From assembly GCA_033851955.1 (NCBI GenBank), contig JAWSVK010000014.1, positions 124,001 to 188,000 on the forward strand: a stretch of DNA of 64,000 nt, in the 5' to 3' direction. The translations under genes were made by a program, and so were the position numbers. Source of the DNA: Profundibacter sp033851955 (GTDB lineage: Bacteria > Pseudomonadota > Alphaproteobacteria > Rhodobacterales > Rhodobacteraceae). The notes below the pieces were generated by a model, which saw only the letters and a program-made list of their open reading frames with translations, was not told the origin of the DNA and did no database searches. Position 1 is the stretch's first letter, and every line of letters starts with the position of its first letter. Shown here piece by piece: positions 1-9,692 of the stretch.

Positions 1-18
1 GCGTTAAAGAGGATTTAT

Positions 19-52
19 GCGCTGCGCGCGGCGGATATTTATAAAAAGAAGA
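19..52 (-). repeat. Dispersed intergenic repeat, copy E
   Basis: Read on the minus strand this is a pyrimidine-rich CTTCTTTTT stretch, then AAATATCCGCCG and a GC-rich tail. It is a divergent copy of the family whose best copies are at 8771-8800 and 17491-17526. It lies just downstream of the holC stop, on the holC strand. Bases 1-65 hold no gene I can support. Confidence 0.45.
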
Positions 53-65
53 AAGGAGGCGCGTT

Positions 66-524
66 TTAGCGTTCGGCTTTCTTTTCCCAATTGCCGCTTT
101 CTTGGGACCAGTATTGGGCAGAACAGCCCGCATCCGTCAGGGCTTTCCATTGGCTGCGGGCGTGGGTTAATGCGGCCTCGTCGTTGCCGTCAAACAGGAT
201 GCTGACACGCTCCATTTTGGTGACTTGTTCGGCCGTCACGTCGGCACCATCTACTGCCAACACACAGGTTGGATTGTTCGCAGCGGTATTGGCTGTCGTC
301 AAAATGATGGGTTGCTGGGCGTCGTTTGCGCCGCCCGCCAACCCGTGCGGCAAAAACGAATCCGGTCTGCCCTGCCATAGCCGTTCATCCAGCCATTTCA
401 AACGGTTATCATCCCTTCCGCGCACCATCACGCGCCATCCAGCTGCGACGGATTTCTCCAACAGCATGGGCAGAACCGTTTCCAACGGCGCGCGCGTTAA
501 GTGGTAGAAATAGGCAGCGCCCAT
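66..524 (-). CDS. holC: DNA polymerase III chi subunit
   Basis: A 152-residue protein matching the chi subunit of the clamp-loader assembly, which links the polymerase holoenzyme to SSB. The N-terminal GAAYFYHL segment (chi-type beta strand), the KWLDERLW region and the FLPHG segment are typical. A longer in-frame reading exists, but the ATG at 524 is chosen because it overlaps the pepA stop as TGATG, which is translational coupling. The C terminus is charged. pepA-holC adjacency is common in proteobacteria. Assignment rests on recognised sequence pattern and gene order. Confidence 0.85.
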   Translation of the reverse strand: MGAAYFYHLTRAPLETVLPMLLEKSVAAGWRVMVRGRDDNRLKWLDERLWQGRPDSFLPHGLAGGANDAQQPIILTTANTAANNPTCVLAVDGADVTAEQVTKMERVSILFDGNDEAALTHARSQWKALTDAGCSAQYWSQESGNWEKKAER

Positions 525-1993
525 CAGACCTCCAGCATATCGTGGATCAGTCGATCCAGTGACATCACGCCCCAGCCGGTCGCGCCTTTGGGGGCCAAGG
601 TTGACTCGGTTTTCAACAGCGCCGTGCCCGCGATATCCAGATGGATCCACGGCATATCATCCGGCACAAAGCGTTGCAGAAACTTGGCCGCGGTGATCGA
701 GCCTGCCGCACGTCCGCCAGTATTTTTCATGTCAGCGATGCGAGAATCGATCAGCTTGTCGTAGCTAGCATCAAGCGGCAGACGCCAAGCGCCCTCGCCC
801 TCGATTTTGGCGGCCTTTAAGAATGCGTTGCAAAGCGTGTTGTCGTTGGAAAACACACCCGTGTTGTCATGGCCAAGTCCAATGATCACAGCCCCCGTCA
901 ATGTGGCCAGATTGATCACCCCCGTGGGCGCGAACCGCTGTTGCGCATACCACAAAACATCCGCCAAAACCAAACGCCCCTCGGCGTCGGTGTTGATCAC
1001 CTCGATGGTGTCGCCCTTCATTGAGGTCACCACATCACCGGGCCGTGTCGCGGCGCCGTCGGGCATGTTTTCAACCAAACCAACCAGGCCAACCACATTG
1101 GCCTTGGCCGCGCGCATCGCCAAGGTGCGCATCACCCCCGAGACCACACCCGCGCCGCCCATATCCATGGTCATGTCTTCCATGCCAGCCGCCGGTTTCA
1201 AAGAAATACCGCCAGTGTCAAACACCACGCCTTTGCCGACCAACGCGAAGGGAGCATCGCCCTTTTTACCGCCATTCCATTGCATCACAACCACCTTGGA
1301 AGGGCTGCGCGACCCTTGGCCGACCGAGAGCAGAGCGCCCATGCCAAGCTTTTCCAAATCCGCTTCCTCAAGGATTTCCACCTCAAGCCCAAGCTCTTGC
1401 ATCGCTGCCAAACGGGCGGCAAAATCGTCTGTTGTCAGAATGTTAGCGGGCTCGTTCACCAGGTCACGGGTAAAGAAAACCCCTTCAGCCACGGCGGCCA
1501 TTGGACCCGCTACCGCTGCGACTTCTTCGGGATTGCTGACCATGAAGGTGGCCAAACCCATCACAACAGGGTCCTTGGATTTGTGAACGTTGAAATCATA
1601 GCCACGCAGCGCCAAACCCAAAGAGACCTCGGCCACCTGCCCCAGATTACCTGCCAAAACGTGCAATTCAGCCGCGCCCGCTGATTTGGCAATCGCCGCA
1701 CCCGCCTTGCGGGCGTCATCCGCTTTGGGGCGGCGTTTCAACTTGATCACCTGCACAGCCTCGCAGATCATCCCAGCCGGATAGGCCAAATCACGGGCCT
1801 CGGCGGGCTTCATTTCTTCATAGGTTTTTGATTCGACAAACCGCTTGAGCGCGCCCTTACACAGGCGGTTCACACGGCGCGCGCATTGGTCCAACTGACC
1901 GTCAAGGCCGACAAATACCGCAATACGCCCGCTCATCTGAGCAATAAGATCAAGGTCGGTTTCTTTGAATTCTATCTGGCGTGGCGTGGTCAT
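524..1993 (-). CDS. pepA: Leucyl aminopeptidase, M17 family
   Basis: A 489-residue cytosolic di-zinc/manganese aminopeptidase that removes N-terminal residues from peptides and acts in protein turnover. The M17 signature NTDAEGRL is at residues 334-341. The upstream VGKGVVFDTGG segment (around 252-262) holds a catalytic lysine and metal-binding aspartate, and length is normal for the family. The ATG at 1993 has an AGGAACC ribosome site close upstream. The gene is divergent from lptF, which suits the usual order in which pepA sits beside the LPS export genes, and its stop overlaps the holC start. Confidence 0.95.
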   Translation of the reverse strand: MTTPRQIEFKETDLDLIAQMSGRIAVFVGLDGQLDQCARRVNRLCKGALKRFVESKTYEEMKPAEARDLAYPAGMICEAVQVIKLKRRPKADDARKAGAAIAKSAGAAELHVLAGNLGQVAEVSLGLALRGYDFNVHKSKDPVVMGLATFMVSNPEEVAAVAGPMAAVAEGVFFTRDLVNEPANILTTDDFAARLAAMQELGLEVEILEEADLEKLGMGALLSVGQGSRSPSKVVVMQWNGGKKGDAPFALVGKGVVFDTGGISLKPAAGMEDMTMDMGGAGVVSGVMRTLAMRAAKANVVGLVGLVENMPDGAATRPGDVVTSMKGDTIEVINTDAEGRLVLADVLWYAQQRFAPTGVINLATLTGAVIIGLGHDNTGVFSNDNTLCNAFLKAAKIEGEGAWRLPLDASYDKLIDSRIADMKNTGGRAAGSITAAKFLQRFVPDDMPWIHLDIAGTALLKTESTLAPKGATGWGVMSLDRLIHDMLEV

Positions 1994-2139
1994 AGAAGGT
2001 TCCTATCTCGTCAATTAAAGGCGGGGTTTTGCCATACCTACCGCTTGATGCCAGCAAACGCCAGATAGCAGTTTATCCTTGCAAAATTTTCGGCTAAGTT
2101 GACGACAACTAAAACACCATCTCGGGGGGGATAGCGCAC

Positions 2140-3285
2140 TTGGCCAGATTCGACAGATATCTACTGTCGCAACTGATGGTATTCTTCGGCTTTTTTGCCC
2201 TTATTCTGGTCTTGGTCTATTGGATCAACCGGGCTGCTTTGCTGTTTGAAATGCTGATCGCTGACGGGCAATCTGCCACGGTGTTTCTGGAATTCACCGC
2301 CTTAACCCTGCCCAACGTTATTCGAGTGGTTTTACCGATCGCGGCCTTTGTGGCCGCAGTCTATGCCACCAACCGCCTTAGTTCCGAAAGCGAGCTGGTC
2401 GTGGTGCAATCCATGGGCTTTAGCGGTTTTCGACTGGCACGACCTGTGTTTGTGTTTGGGGTGATCGTTTGCCTGCTGACAAGCGTACTGACACATATCT
2501 TAGTACCGGTTTCGCAACGCCTGCTGTCTGAACGCAGCGCCGAAATCACCCAAAACATCACATCGAAATTCCTGACCGAAGGCGCGTTTTTGCACCCTGC
2601 TGACGGGATGACCTTTTACATTCGCGAAATCAGCCCAAAAGGCGAGTTGCTGGATGTCTTTATGTCTGACACCCGTGAACCGGAAACTCAGGTGATCTAC
2701 ACCGCCAAAAGCGCCTTTTTGGTGCGCGAGGATTCGGGGCCAAAACTGGTGATGTTTGACGGCATGGCCCAGACCTTTGACACTCAAAGCGAGCGCCTGT
2801 TCACCACCAGTTTTTCAGACTTTTCCTATGACATCGGCGCGTTGATAAACCGCGCGCCCAGTGACCGCCGCTCGATATCGGAAATGTCGACAATGGAGTT
2901 ATTGTCGCCCTCTCCTGCCCTGCTAAAACAGGGGCCGTATAGGCCTGCGGTATTGTTGAAAATGGGCCACGACAGGATTGCGCAGCCTTTGTTCGCCATT
3001 GTCGCTGCATTGCTCGGGTTTTCTGTTTTGATGGTCGGGAGCTTTAGCCGATTTGGCGTCACGCGGCAGATTTTGACGGCCATCGTGATGTTGATCCTGC
3101 TCAAAGTGATCGAAAGCTCTGTTGCCGGATATGTTTACGCCAACGCGGCGCTTTGGCCGCTGGTATACCTACATGTTGTCATAGGTTTTGTGCTGTGTTC
3201 CGGAATGCTATGGTTGGCCGAACGCCCCGGGCAATTGGCGCGATTGTTCAAATCACCGGTCAAACCAAATGGGGGCACGGCATGA
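2140..3285 (+). CDS. lptF: LPS export ABC transporter permease LptF
   Basis: A 381-residue inner-membrane permease of the LptB2FG transporter, which extracts LPS and pushes it onto the Lpt bridge. It has N-terminal membrane helices, a periplasmic beta-jellyroll-like middle (about residues 135-265) and a C-terminal helix bundle, the YjgP/YjgQ layout. Translation appears to start at a TTG at 2140, preceded by a G-rich ribosome-binding stretch. The end overlaps lptG as ATGA, so the two permease halves are coupled. The partner ATPase LptB is not in the window. Confidence 0.92.
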   Translation: MARFDRYLLSQLMVFFGFFALILVLVYWINRAALLFEMLIADGQSATVFLEFTALTLPNVIRVVLPIAAFVAAVYATNRLSSESELVVVQSMGFSGFRLARPVFVFGVIVCLLTSVLTHILVPVSQRLLSERSAEITQNITSKFLTEGAFLHPADGMTFYIREISPKGELLDVFMSDTREPETQVIYTAKSAFLVREDSGPKLVMFDGMAQTFDTQSERLFTTSFSDFSYDIGALINRAPSDRRSISEMSTMELLSPSPALLKQGPYRPAVLLKMGHDRIAQPLFAIVAALLGFSVLMVGSFSRFGVTRQILTAIVMLILLKVIESSVAGYVYANAALWPLVYLHVVIGFVLCSGMLWLAERPGQLARLFKSPVKPNGGTA

Positions 3286-4379
3286 TACTTTACTATTATT
3301 TTGCCCGCAGGTTCCTACTCGCCGTCATGATTGTAACGGGCGTGTTTACAGGCATTGTGATGATGATTGAAGTCGTCGAGCAATTCAATCGATTGAACGG
3401 GGAATTGCTCGGATTTTCCGAAGTCATCTTGCTGTCGATGCTGCATTTGCCCGCACTGATGTATCCGATCATGCCGTTGATCGTGATTTTGGCAACTTTG
3501 ATGTTGTTTTTGGGCCTGGCGCGCAGTTCTGAACTGGTAATCGCACGCGCGGCTGGGCGCTCGGGCCTCAAGAACCTGTTGGCGCCCATCGCGGTTACAC
3601 TGGTTATGGGCCTGCTTTTGGTGTCAATTTTCAATCCGATCGTGGCCGCGACCTCCAAACAATACGAGAGCACCGCCAGCCGCTATGCCAGTGGCACTGA
3701 GAGCGTTTTGTCAATTTCGGCGGAAGGGCTTTGGTTGCGTCAGGGCAATGCAGACGGGCAGACCGTGATCCGCGCGCTTGGCTCAAATCTGGATGGCACC
3801 AAATTGGTGGATGTCAGTTTTTTCAGCTTCACCGCCAGTGGCACCCCGTTAAGCCGAATTCAGGCAAGCTCGGCCGAGTTGGTTGAAGGCGCTTGGGTTC
3901 TGTCGCAGGTAAAGAAATGGCGCCTGCTGGGCAGCGCCAATCCAGAACGCGACGCCCAGAATTTTGCCACGTTGCAAGTGCCAAGTGATCTGACACGTGA
4001 GCAAATTCGCGACAGCTTTGGCACCCCCAGTTCAATCGCTATTTGGGACTTACCGGCCTTTATCGGCCAACTTGACCGCGCTGGGTTCTCGGCCCTGCAA
4101 CACAGAGTCTGGTTCCAAACCGAGTTGGCGCAGCCGTTGTTTTTGGTGGCAATGGTGCTGATCGGGGCCGGATTCACCATGCGACACACCCGTTTTGGCG
4201 GCACCGGACCGATGGTGCTGTCTGCTTTGCTGATCGGCGTGGCGTTGTTTTTCATACGAAATTTTGCCCAAGTATTGGGGGAAAATGGCCAATTGCCAGT
4301 TTATCTCGCAGCTTGGAGCCCGCCCGTGGCCGCCATTTTAATGGCGCTTGCGCTGATCCTGCATTTGGAGGACGGCTGA
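3282..4379 (+). CDS. lptG: LPS export ABC transporter permease LptG
   Basis: A 365-residue partner of LptF with the same design: N-terminal helices beginning YYFARRFL, a periplasmic beta domain and C-terminal helices. The ATG at 3282 lies in an ATGA overlap with the lptF stop. An upstream in-frame extension exists but would run deep into lptF and lacks family similarity. The stop overlaps the lptD start as TGATG, so lptF, lptG and lptD form a tightly coupled operon for LPS transport from inner membrane to cell surface. Confidence 0.93.
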   Translation: MILYYYFARRFLLAVMIVTGVFTGIVMMIEVVEQFNRLNGELLGFSEVILLSMLHLPALMYPIMPLIVILATLMLFLGLARSSELVIARAAGRSGLKNLLAPIAVTLVMGLLLVSIFNPIVAATSKQYESTASRYASGTESVLSISAEGLWLRQGNADGQTVIRALGSNLDGTKLVDVSFFSFTASGTPLSRIQASSAELVEGAWVLSQVKKWRLLGSANPERDAQNFATLQVPSDLTREQIRDSFGTPSSIAIWDLPAFIGQLDRAGFSALQHRVWFQTELAQPLFLVAMVLIGAGFTMRHTRFGGTGPMVLSALLIGVALFFIRNFAQVLGENGQLPVYLAAWSPPVAAILMALALILHLEDG

Positions 4380-6526
4380 TGCGTCAACTGCTACGTGCCC
4401 TGTTTATCATAACCGTATTTGCAACGGGTCCATTTGCCGCCACGGCCCAAACCACCGCGCCCGCTTCGCTGCCCGCAACATTGGTGGCCGACAAGGTCTG
4501 GATTGACGGCAACAACACCCTGACCGCACAAGGCCATGTCGAAATCCTGCATGGCACCACCCGCATTAAGGCCAGCCGCATCACCTATGAGGGGACCAGT
4601 GGCAGCCTGAAAATCGACGGCCCGATCACCATGATTGACGGTGACGAAATCATCATCGTTGCCAGCAGCGCCGAGATGGAATCGAGCCTTCAAAACGGCA
4701 TTTTACGCGGCGCACGTATGGTGCTGAACCAGCAGTTGCAACTGGCAGCCGCCGAAATTCATCGTGTGAATGGCCGTTATACCCAGCTTTACAAAACCGT
4801 GGCCTCCAGTTGTCAGGTCTGCGCAAATAACCCTGTGCCCCTGTGGCAAATCAGGGCGCGGCGCATCATTCATGACCAACAAGAACGCCAGCTTTACTTT
4901 GATGACGCGGTATTGCGCCTGATGGATGTGCCGATTTTCTACATTCCTCGGCTGCGACTGCCCGACCCGACGTTGGAGCGCGCCACCGGCTTTTTGACCC
5001 CCTCCCTGAAAAGTTCATCCAAGCTGGGTTGGGGGCTAAAGCTGCCCTACTTTATCAAACTGGGCGATCACGCCGACGTCACAGTGACGCCCTATATTGG
5101 CACCAAAACCAAAACCCTTGAACTGGGCTTTCGGCGTGCATTTCGCACCGGCGACCTCTCATTTGAGGGCGCATATTCCAATGATGAGGTCATTGCGAAC
5201 CAGGCCCGCGGCTATTTCTTCGGCGAAGGGCGCTTCAATCTGCCTCGCGATTACGTGCTGAATTTTGATGTCGAACTGACCTCAGACCGCGATTATCTGC
5301 TCGATTACGGTTATTCGACCAAGGATCGGTTGGACAGTGCCATCAGCATCAGTCGCGCGCGGCGTGATCAATTGATTGATCTGGAATTGGTTCATTACCA
5401 TTCCCTGCGATCGACCGAAAACAACAACACCCTGCCGACAATGGTTGGCGATTTCACCTATCATCAACGGTTTGTGCCGGCAGCCCTTGGTGGCGACGCG
5501 AGCCTGCGGTTTGAAGGCCACGGCCATTCCCGCGATTCAAACACGGCGGGCAACTTGGGACGTGATTTGGCCCGCGCCAGCCTGCGGCTGGATTGGCGGC
5601 GCAAATGGACGTTGCGAAATGGCATGGTTGCCAATGTGCTGGGCGAAGTGAACGCGGATTATTACAGTATCCGGCAAGGCCTGCCCGGTGAATTAAACGG
5701 TCATCAAATCACCCCTGCCGCCGCCATCGAGCTGCGCTGGCCACTGGTCAAAACCACCACAAAGGGCGTTTCACATGTTCTAGAACCCGTGGTGCAAGTG
5801 GTCTGGAGCGACCGAACATCGGCCAATGTGCCCGATGAAGACAGTCGCTTGGTTGAGTTTGATGAGGGTAATCTATATTCCCTGTCGCGCTTTCCTGGTG
5901 CCGACCAATATGAACGCGGATATCGTGCCAATGTCGGCGTCACTTGGACACGCTATGATCCAAAGGGCTGGTCGCTGGGCGTGACGGTGGGGCGGGTTTT
6001 TCGGGCCAGCGATCTGAACCAATTTCAAAACAGCACGGGCCTGAGTGGCAACAATTCTGACTGGTTGGCTGCTGTGCAGCTAAAACTGCCCAACAATCTG
6101 TCCCTGACCAATCGGTCGATCTTTGACAACGATTTCAATTTTGCCAAAAATGAAACCCGCTTGACATGGAAAACTGCAAAAATTGAACTTGGCTCCAGCT
6201 ATATCTGGATGGAAGCAGAACCCTATGAGAACCGCCCAGTGGACACCTCCGAATGGACCATGGACGCCGCCTATAAGATTGATCAAAGCTGGACCGGAAA
6301 TGTTGATTGGCGTTATGATTTTATCGCAGGGGGGGCTGCCTACGCGGGTCTTGGGCTGGAATATCGCAACGAATGTGTGAAGGTTGATCTTTCCCTCTCG
6401 CGTCGTTTTACTTCTTCGGGTAGTCTAACGCCATCGACCGATTTCGGGTTCACCGTGTCGCTCACTGGCTTTGGCTCTAACAGCTCGGGGCAAGGACGCG
6501 CCCGCAGTTGCAATAACTATAATTAG
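4379..6526 (+). CDS. lptD: LPS assembly outer-membrane protein LptD
   Basis: A 715-residue outer-membrane barrel that inserts LPS in the outer leaflet with LptE. A signal peptide ending near TAQ is followed by an OstA-like beta-jellyroll (VADKVW, TLTAQGHVEI) and a long C-terminal barrel. Cysteines occur as an N-terminal pair (SSCQVC) and two near the C terminus (NEC, RSCNN). This fits the inter-domain disulfides known for LptD, though the pairing is inferred. The start at 4379 overlaps the lptG stop. The next gene is a SurA-like chaperone, the classic lptD-surA-pdxA-rsmA order. Confidence 0.94.
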   Translation: MRQLLRALFIITVFATGPFAATAQTTAPASLPATLVADKVWIDGNNTLTAQGHVEILHGTTRIKASRITYEGTSGSLKIDGPITMIDGDEIIIVASSAEMESSLQNGILRGARMVLNQQLQLAAAEIHRVNGRYTQLYKTVASSCQVCANNPVPLWQIRARRIIHDQQERQLYFDDAVLRLMDVPIFYIPRLRLPDPTLERATGFLTPSLKSSSKLGWGLKLPYFIKLGDHADVTVTPYIGTKTKTLELGFRRAFRTGDLSFEGAYSNDEVIANQARGYFFGEGRFNLPRDYVLNFDVELTSDRDYLLDYGYSTKDRLDSAISISRARRDQLIDLELVHYHSLRSTENNNTLPTMVGDFTYHQRFVPAALGGDASLRFEGHGHSRDSNTAGNLGRDLARASLRLDWRRKWTLRNGMVANVLGEVNADYYSIRQGLPGELNGHQITPAAAIELRWPLVKTTTKGVSHVLEPVVQVVWSDRTSANVPDEDSRLVEFDEGNLYSLSRFPGADQYERGYRANVGVTWTRYDPKGWSLGVTVGRVFRASDLNQFQNSTGLSGNNSDWLAAVQLKLPNNLSLTNRSIFDNDFNFAKNETRLTWKTAKIELGSSYIWMEAEPYENRPVDTSEWTMDAAYKIDQSWTGNVDWRYDFIAGGAAYAGLGLEYRNECVKVDLSLSRRFTSSGSLTPSTDFGFTVSLTGFGSNSSGQGRARSCNNYN

Positions 6527-6533
6527 GAACTCT

Positions 6534-7772
6534 ATGATGCGCTTTTTTACCCTTTGTCTGACCGCAGTCACTGCACTGGTTTTCCTTGGCACGCCAACAT
6601 TTGCGCAGAACCTGTTTGCCCCTGCTGCCAAAGTGAATGACCAAGTTGTCACCAATTATGAAGTGGATCAACGTATTCGCTTTTTGACATTGCTGCGCGC
6701 GCCGGGGGATCCAAACAAAGAAGCGCTACAAGCCTTGATCAATGATCGGCTACAGGCCCAAGCAGCACGGGCCGCTGGCATCGAACCGAGCCCAGAAGAA
6801 ATCGCGGTTGGCATGGAAGAATTCGCCGCCCGCGCCAATTTAAGCACCGAGGATTTCATTAAGGCCCTAGCCGGTGGTGGTGTGTCCGCCGAATCTTTCC
6901 GCGATTTTGTAGCATCGGGCCTTGCTTGGCGCGAATTGGTGCGCACCCGTTTTGGCCCCCGCGCCAGCGTGTCAGAAGACGAAATTGATCGCGCCATTGC
7001 CCAAAGCAGCAACAAAGGCGGATTGAGAGTCTTGTTGAACGAGATCATTCTGCCGGCACACACGCCACAGGCCACGGCCCAAAGCCAACCACGGGCCGAG
7101 AAAATCAGCCAAATCACCTCAGAGGCGGCCTTTTCCGCCCAAGCCCGTCGGCATTCTGCGTCAGGGTCCCGTGGACGTGGTGGACGGCTTGATTGGATGC
7201 CGCTTTCCAACCTACCAGCCCATATTCGCAGCCAAATACTGGCCTTGAGCCCCGGCCAAGTGACACCGCCAATCCCGATCACCAACGGTATTGTGTTGTT
7301 CCAGATGCGCGCCATTGAAGAAACACAAACCTCTGCGCCGACCGATTTGTCGTTGGAATACGCGGCCTTTTATATCGCGGGCGGCCACACCGCAGCGGCA
7401 ATGAAAGAGGCCGCACGCGTTAAGGCGCGGGTCGACACCTGTGATGATCTTTATGGCCTTGCCAAAGATCTGCCCGAAGACGTGTTGCAAATCGACACTC
7501 TGCCGCTGGCCCAAGTGCCACAGGATGTCGCGATTGAACTTGCCAAATTGGACCCCGGTGAAGTGTCGACCAACCTAACCCGCTCAAACGGACAAACGCT
7601 GGTGTTTTTGATGCTCTGCGGGCGCACGGCCGAATTGGGTGAAGAGGCTTTGTCGCGCCAAGACGTGCGGGCACAATTGGTGAACCAGCGGCTGCAAACC
7701 TACGCGAACGGTTATTTGGCCGATCTGGAAGCCGACGCCACCATCGTTTACCCCACCACCTCACGCCCATGA
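6534..7772 (+). CDS. surA: SurA-like periplasmic chaperone / parvulin-type prolyl isomerase
   Basis: About 412 residues: signal peptide ending FAQ, a SurA N-terminal helical domain (VNDQVVTNYEVDQRI, then an ALINDRLQ segment), and one parvulin-like domain in the middle (FSAQARRHSASGSRGRGG, LSPGQVTPP). SurA escorts unfolded outer-membrane proteins, including LptD, across the periplasm. Start choice is between ATGs at 6534 and 6537. Both follow an AGGAAC ribosome site, and the difference is trivial. The end overlaps pdxA as ATGA. The parvulin region is less conserved than in gamma-proteobacterial SurA, so chaperone function is surer than isomerase activity. Confidence 0.82.
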   Translation: MMRFFTLCLTAVTALVFLGTPTFAQNLFAPAAKVNDQVVTNYEVDQRIRFLTLLRAPGDPNKEALQALINDRLQAQAARAAGIEPSPEEIAVGMEEFAARANLSTEDFIKALAGGGVSAESFRDFVASGLAWRELVRTRFGPRASVSEDEIDRAIAQSSNKGGLRVLLNEIILPAHTPQATAQSQPRAEKISQITSEAAFSAQARRHSASGSRGRGGRLDWMPLSNLPAHIRSQILALSPGQVTPPIPITNGIVLFQMRAIEETQTSAPTDLSLEYAAFYIAGGHTAAAMKEAARVKARVDTCDDLYGLAKDLPEDVLQIDTLPLAQVPQDVAIELAKLDPGEVSTNLTRSNGQTLVFLMLCGRTAELGEEALSRQDVRAQLVNQRLQTYANGYLADLEADATIVYPTTSRP

Positions 7773-8758
7773 CCCCTGCCCCAATCGCGCTGACCTGTGG
7801 TGAACCTGCGGGCGTAGGCCCTGAACTGGCGGTGAAGGCGTGGCAAGAGCTGGGAACCGAATTGCCGTTCTTTTTGATCGGCGATGCTCGGCACCTGCCC
7901 AAAGATGTTTCGGCAATTGAAATTGCCGACCCAGCCGAGGCCGCTAACGCTGCTCGGCATGGCATTCCCTTGTTGGCACATCCATTTGCCGCCGCTGCAA
8001 CAGCTGGCATAGCTACGCCTGAGAACGCTCAAGGGGTGATTGATGTTATCAAGCGTGGTGTTGAATTGGTGCAATCGGGCGCGGCTTCGGCCATATGCAC
8101 GGGGCCGATCCACAAGAAAGCCTTGCAGGATGGCGCCGGCTTTGCCTTCCCCGGTCATACGGAGTTTTTGGCTCACTTGGCGGGCGCCAAACAGGTTGTG
8201 ATGATGCTCGCATCTGATCAGTTACGCGTTGTCCCTGTTACAATCCACATCGCGCTTGCTGACGTGCCCACCGCCCTAACAGCTGATTTGTTGATCGAAA
8301 ACATCCGTATCACCCATGCCGCTTTACAGCGCGATTTCGGCATAGCTGCGCCGCGCATCGCGGTGGCGGGGTTGAACCCTCATGCTGGTGAAAGCGGGGC
8401 AATGGGGCGTGACGAAATCGAGATGATCACGCCAGCTTTGGAGCAACTGCGCGACCAAGGTTTGAACATTGCCGGCCCGATGTCGGCTGACACCATGTTT
8501 CATGGCCCCGCCCGCGCGAGGTATGATGTGGCGATCTGCATGTATCATGATCAAGCGCTGATCCCGATCAAAACGCTCGATTTTGACCGCGGTGTGAATG
8601 TGACTTTGGGCTTGCCATTTATTCGGACGTCACCGGACCATGGCACGGCATTTGACATTGCAGGGCGCGGGATTGCCAAGCCGACCAGCTTAATCGAGGC
8701 GCTCAAGATGGCGGACCGAATGGCGCGTATGCGTTCCGAGAAACCGGTGGTAGCATGA
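7769..8758 (+). CDS. pdxA: 4-hydroxythreonine-4-phosphate dehydrogenase
   Basis: A 329-residue NAD-dependent enzyme of pyridoxal 5'-phosphate biosynthesis that makes the amino-ketone substrate of PdxJ. Seen in sequence: CGEPAGVGPEL at the N terminus, CTGPIHKKAL, GHTEFLAHL, GLNPHAGE and the metal-site region MYHDQALIPIK followed by TSPDHGTAFDIAG. Length is normal. The start overlaps the preceding chaperone gene by four bases (ATGA). Confidence 0.95.
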   Translation: MTPAPIALTCGEPAGVGPELAVKAWQELGTELPFFLIGDARHLPKDVSAIEIADPAEAANAARHGIPLLAHPFAAAATAGIATPENAQGVIDVIKRGVELVQSGAASAICTGPIHKKALQDGAGFAFPGHTEFLAHLAGAKQVVMMLASDQLRVVPVTIHIALADVPTALTADLLIENIRITHAALQRDFGIAAPRIAVAGLNPHAGESGAMGRDEIEMITPALEQLRDQGLNIAGPMSADTMFHGPARARYDVAICMYHDQALIPIKTLDFDRGVNVTLGLPFIRTSPDHGTAFDIAGRGIAKPTSLIEALKMADRMARMRSEKPVVA

Positions 8759-8770
8759 AAGAGATTTCAG

Positions 8771-8800
8771 GCCTGCGGCGCGGATATTTGAGGAACAAAA
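8771..8800 (-). repeat. Dispersed intergenic repeat, copy D
   Basis: Read on the minus strand this holds AAATATCCGCGCCGCAGGC, an exact 19-base match to 17508-17526, preceded by a TTTTTGTTCCTC pyrimidine stretch. It fills most of the 42-base pdxA-rsmA gap. Confidence 0.6.
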
Positions 8801-9661
8801 ATGGGGGGCGATTACGTGATCGATAGCTTGCCGCCGCTGCGTGAAGTGCTAACCACCCATGATTTACAACCTAAAAAGTCGCTGGGGCAAAACTTTTTAC
8901 TTGACCTAAACCTGACGGCCAAGATTGCGCGCCAAGCCGGAGATTTAACCGGCTGTGACGTGTTTGAGGTCGGCCCAGGACCTGGCGGTTTAACGCGGGG
9001 GTTGCTGGCCGAAGGGGCGCGGCGTGTTTTGGCTGTGGAGAAGGATGCGCGCTGCTTGCCAGCACTGGCGGAAATCGAGGCGGCCTATCCGGGGCAGTTG
9101 ACCGTGATCAATGCGGATGCTTTGGAGTTGGATGTGTTGCAGCATTTGACGCCGCCGATCCGCGTGGTGGCCAACCTGCCCTATAATGTCGGGACCGAGC
9201 TGTTGGTGCGCTGGTTAACGCCGCAAGTCTGGCCGCCCTATTGGGACAGCCTGACGTTGATGTTTCAAAAAGAGGTGGCGCAGCGAATTGTGGCCGAACC
9301 CGGCACCAAAGCCTATGGCCGTTTGGCGATCTTGTCGCAATGGCGCGCGGACGTGCGCATGATGATGACCCTGCCGCCCGAGGCCTTTACGCCACCGCCA
9401 AAGGTTCATTCGGCGGTGGTACATTTGAAGCGCCTAGAACGTCCGCGTTTTGAGGCCGACGCAAAACTGTTAAGTCGCATTGTGGCGGCCGGATTTAACC
9501 AACGACGTAAAATGCTGCGTTCCTCACTGAAAAGCATTTCGCCGGATATCGAGGCGCATTTAATTGAGGCAGGAATCAAGCCAACAGAACGGGCCGAACA
9601 AGTGTCGATTGAAGCGTTCTGCGCGTTGTCACGCGTGGTGGCAAAAGAAAAAGCCCCGTAA
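8801..9661 (+). CDS. rsmA: 16S rRNA dimethyladenosine transferase (RsmA/KsgA)
   Basis: A 286-residue SAM-dependent methyltransferase that dimethylates the two adjacent adenosines in the 3' terminal helix of 16S rRNA during 30S maturation. Motifs seen: KKSLGQNFLLD, the SAM loop EVGPGPGGLT, an acidic ribose-binding residue in VEKDARCL, and the catalytic NLPYNVGTELL. A C-terminal helical domain follows, including NQRRKMLRSS. Codons near 8801 offer alternative starts, but the recognised family region begins at about residue 9. The stop codon lies inside a terminator stem shared with the convergent DUF4167 gene. Confidence 0.95.
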   Translation: MGGDYVIDSLPPLREVLTTHDLQPKKSLGQNFLLDLNLTAKIARQAGDLTGCDVFEVGPGPGGLTRGLLAEGARRVLAVEKDARCLPALAEIEAAYPGQLTVINADALELDVLQHLTPPIRVVANLPYNVGTELLVRWLTPQVWPPYWDSLTLMFQKEVAQRIVAEPGTKAYGRLAILSQWRADVRMMMTLPPEAFTPPPKVHSAVVHLKRLERPRFEADAKLLSRIVAAGFNQRRKMLRSSLKSISPDIEAHLIEAGIKPTERAEQVSIEAFCALSRVVAKEKAP

Positions 9662-9675
9662 CATCTACGGGGCTT
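9643..9675 (-). terminator. Intrinsic terminator of the DUF4167 gene
   Basis: AAGCCCCGTA (9651-9660), a five-base loop and TACGGGGCTT (9666-9675) form a perfect 10-bp stem. On the minus strand it is followed by TTTTTCTTTTG, so it is a textbook intrinsic terminator 18 bases after the DUF4167 stop. On the plus strand it covers the rsmA stop codon but lacks a T-tract, so it would act there as a 3' hairpin only. Confidence 0.85.
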
Positions 9676-9692
9676 GATCAAATTCGAAGGTC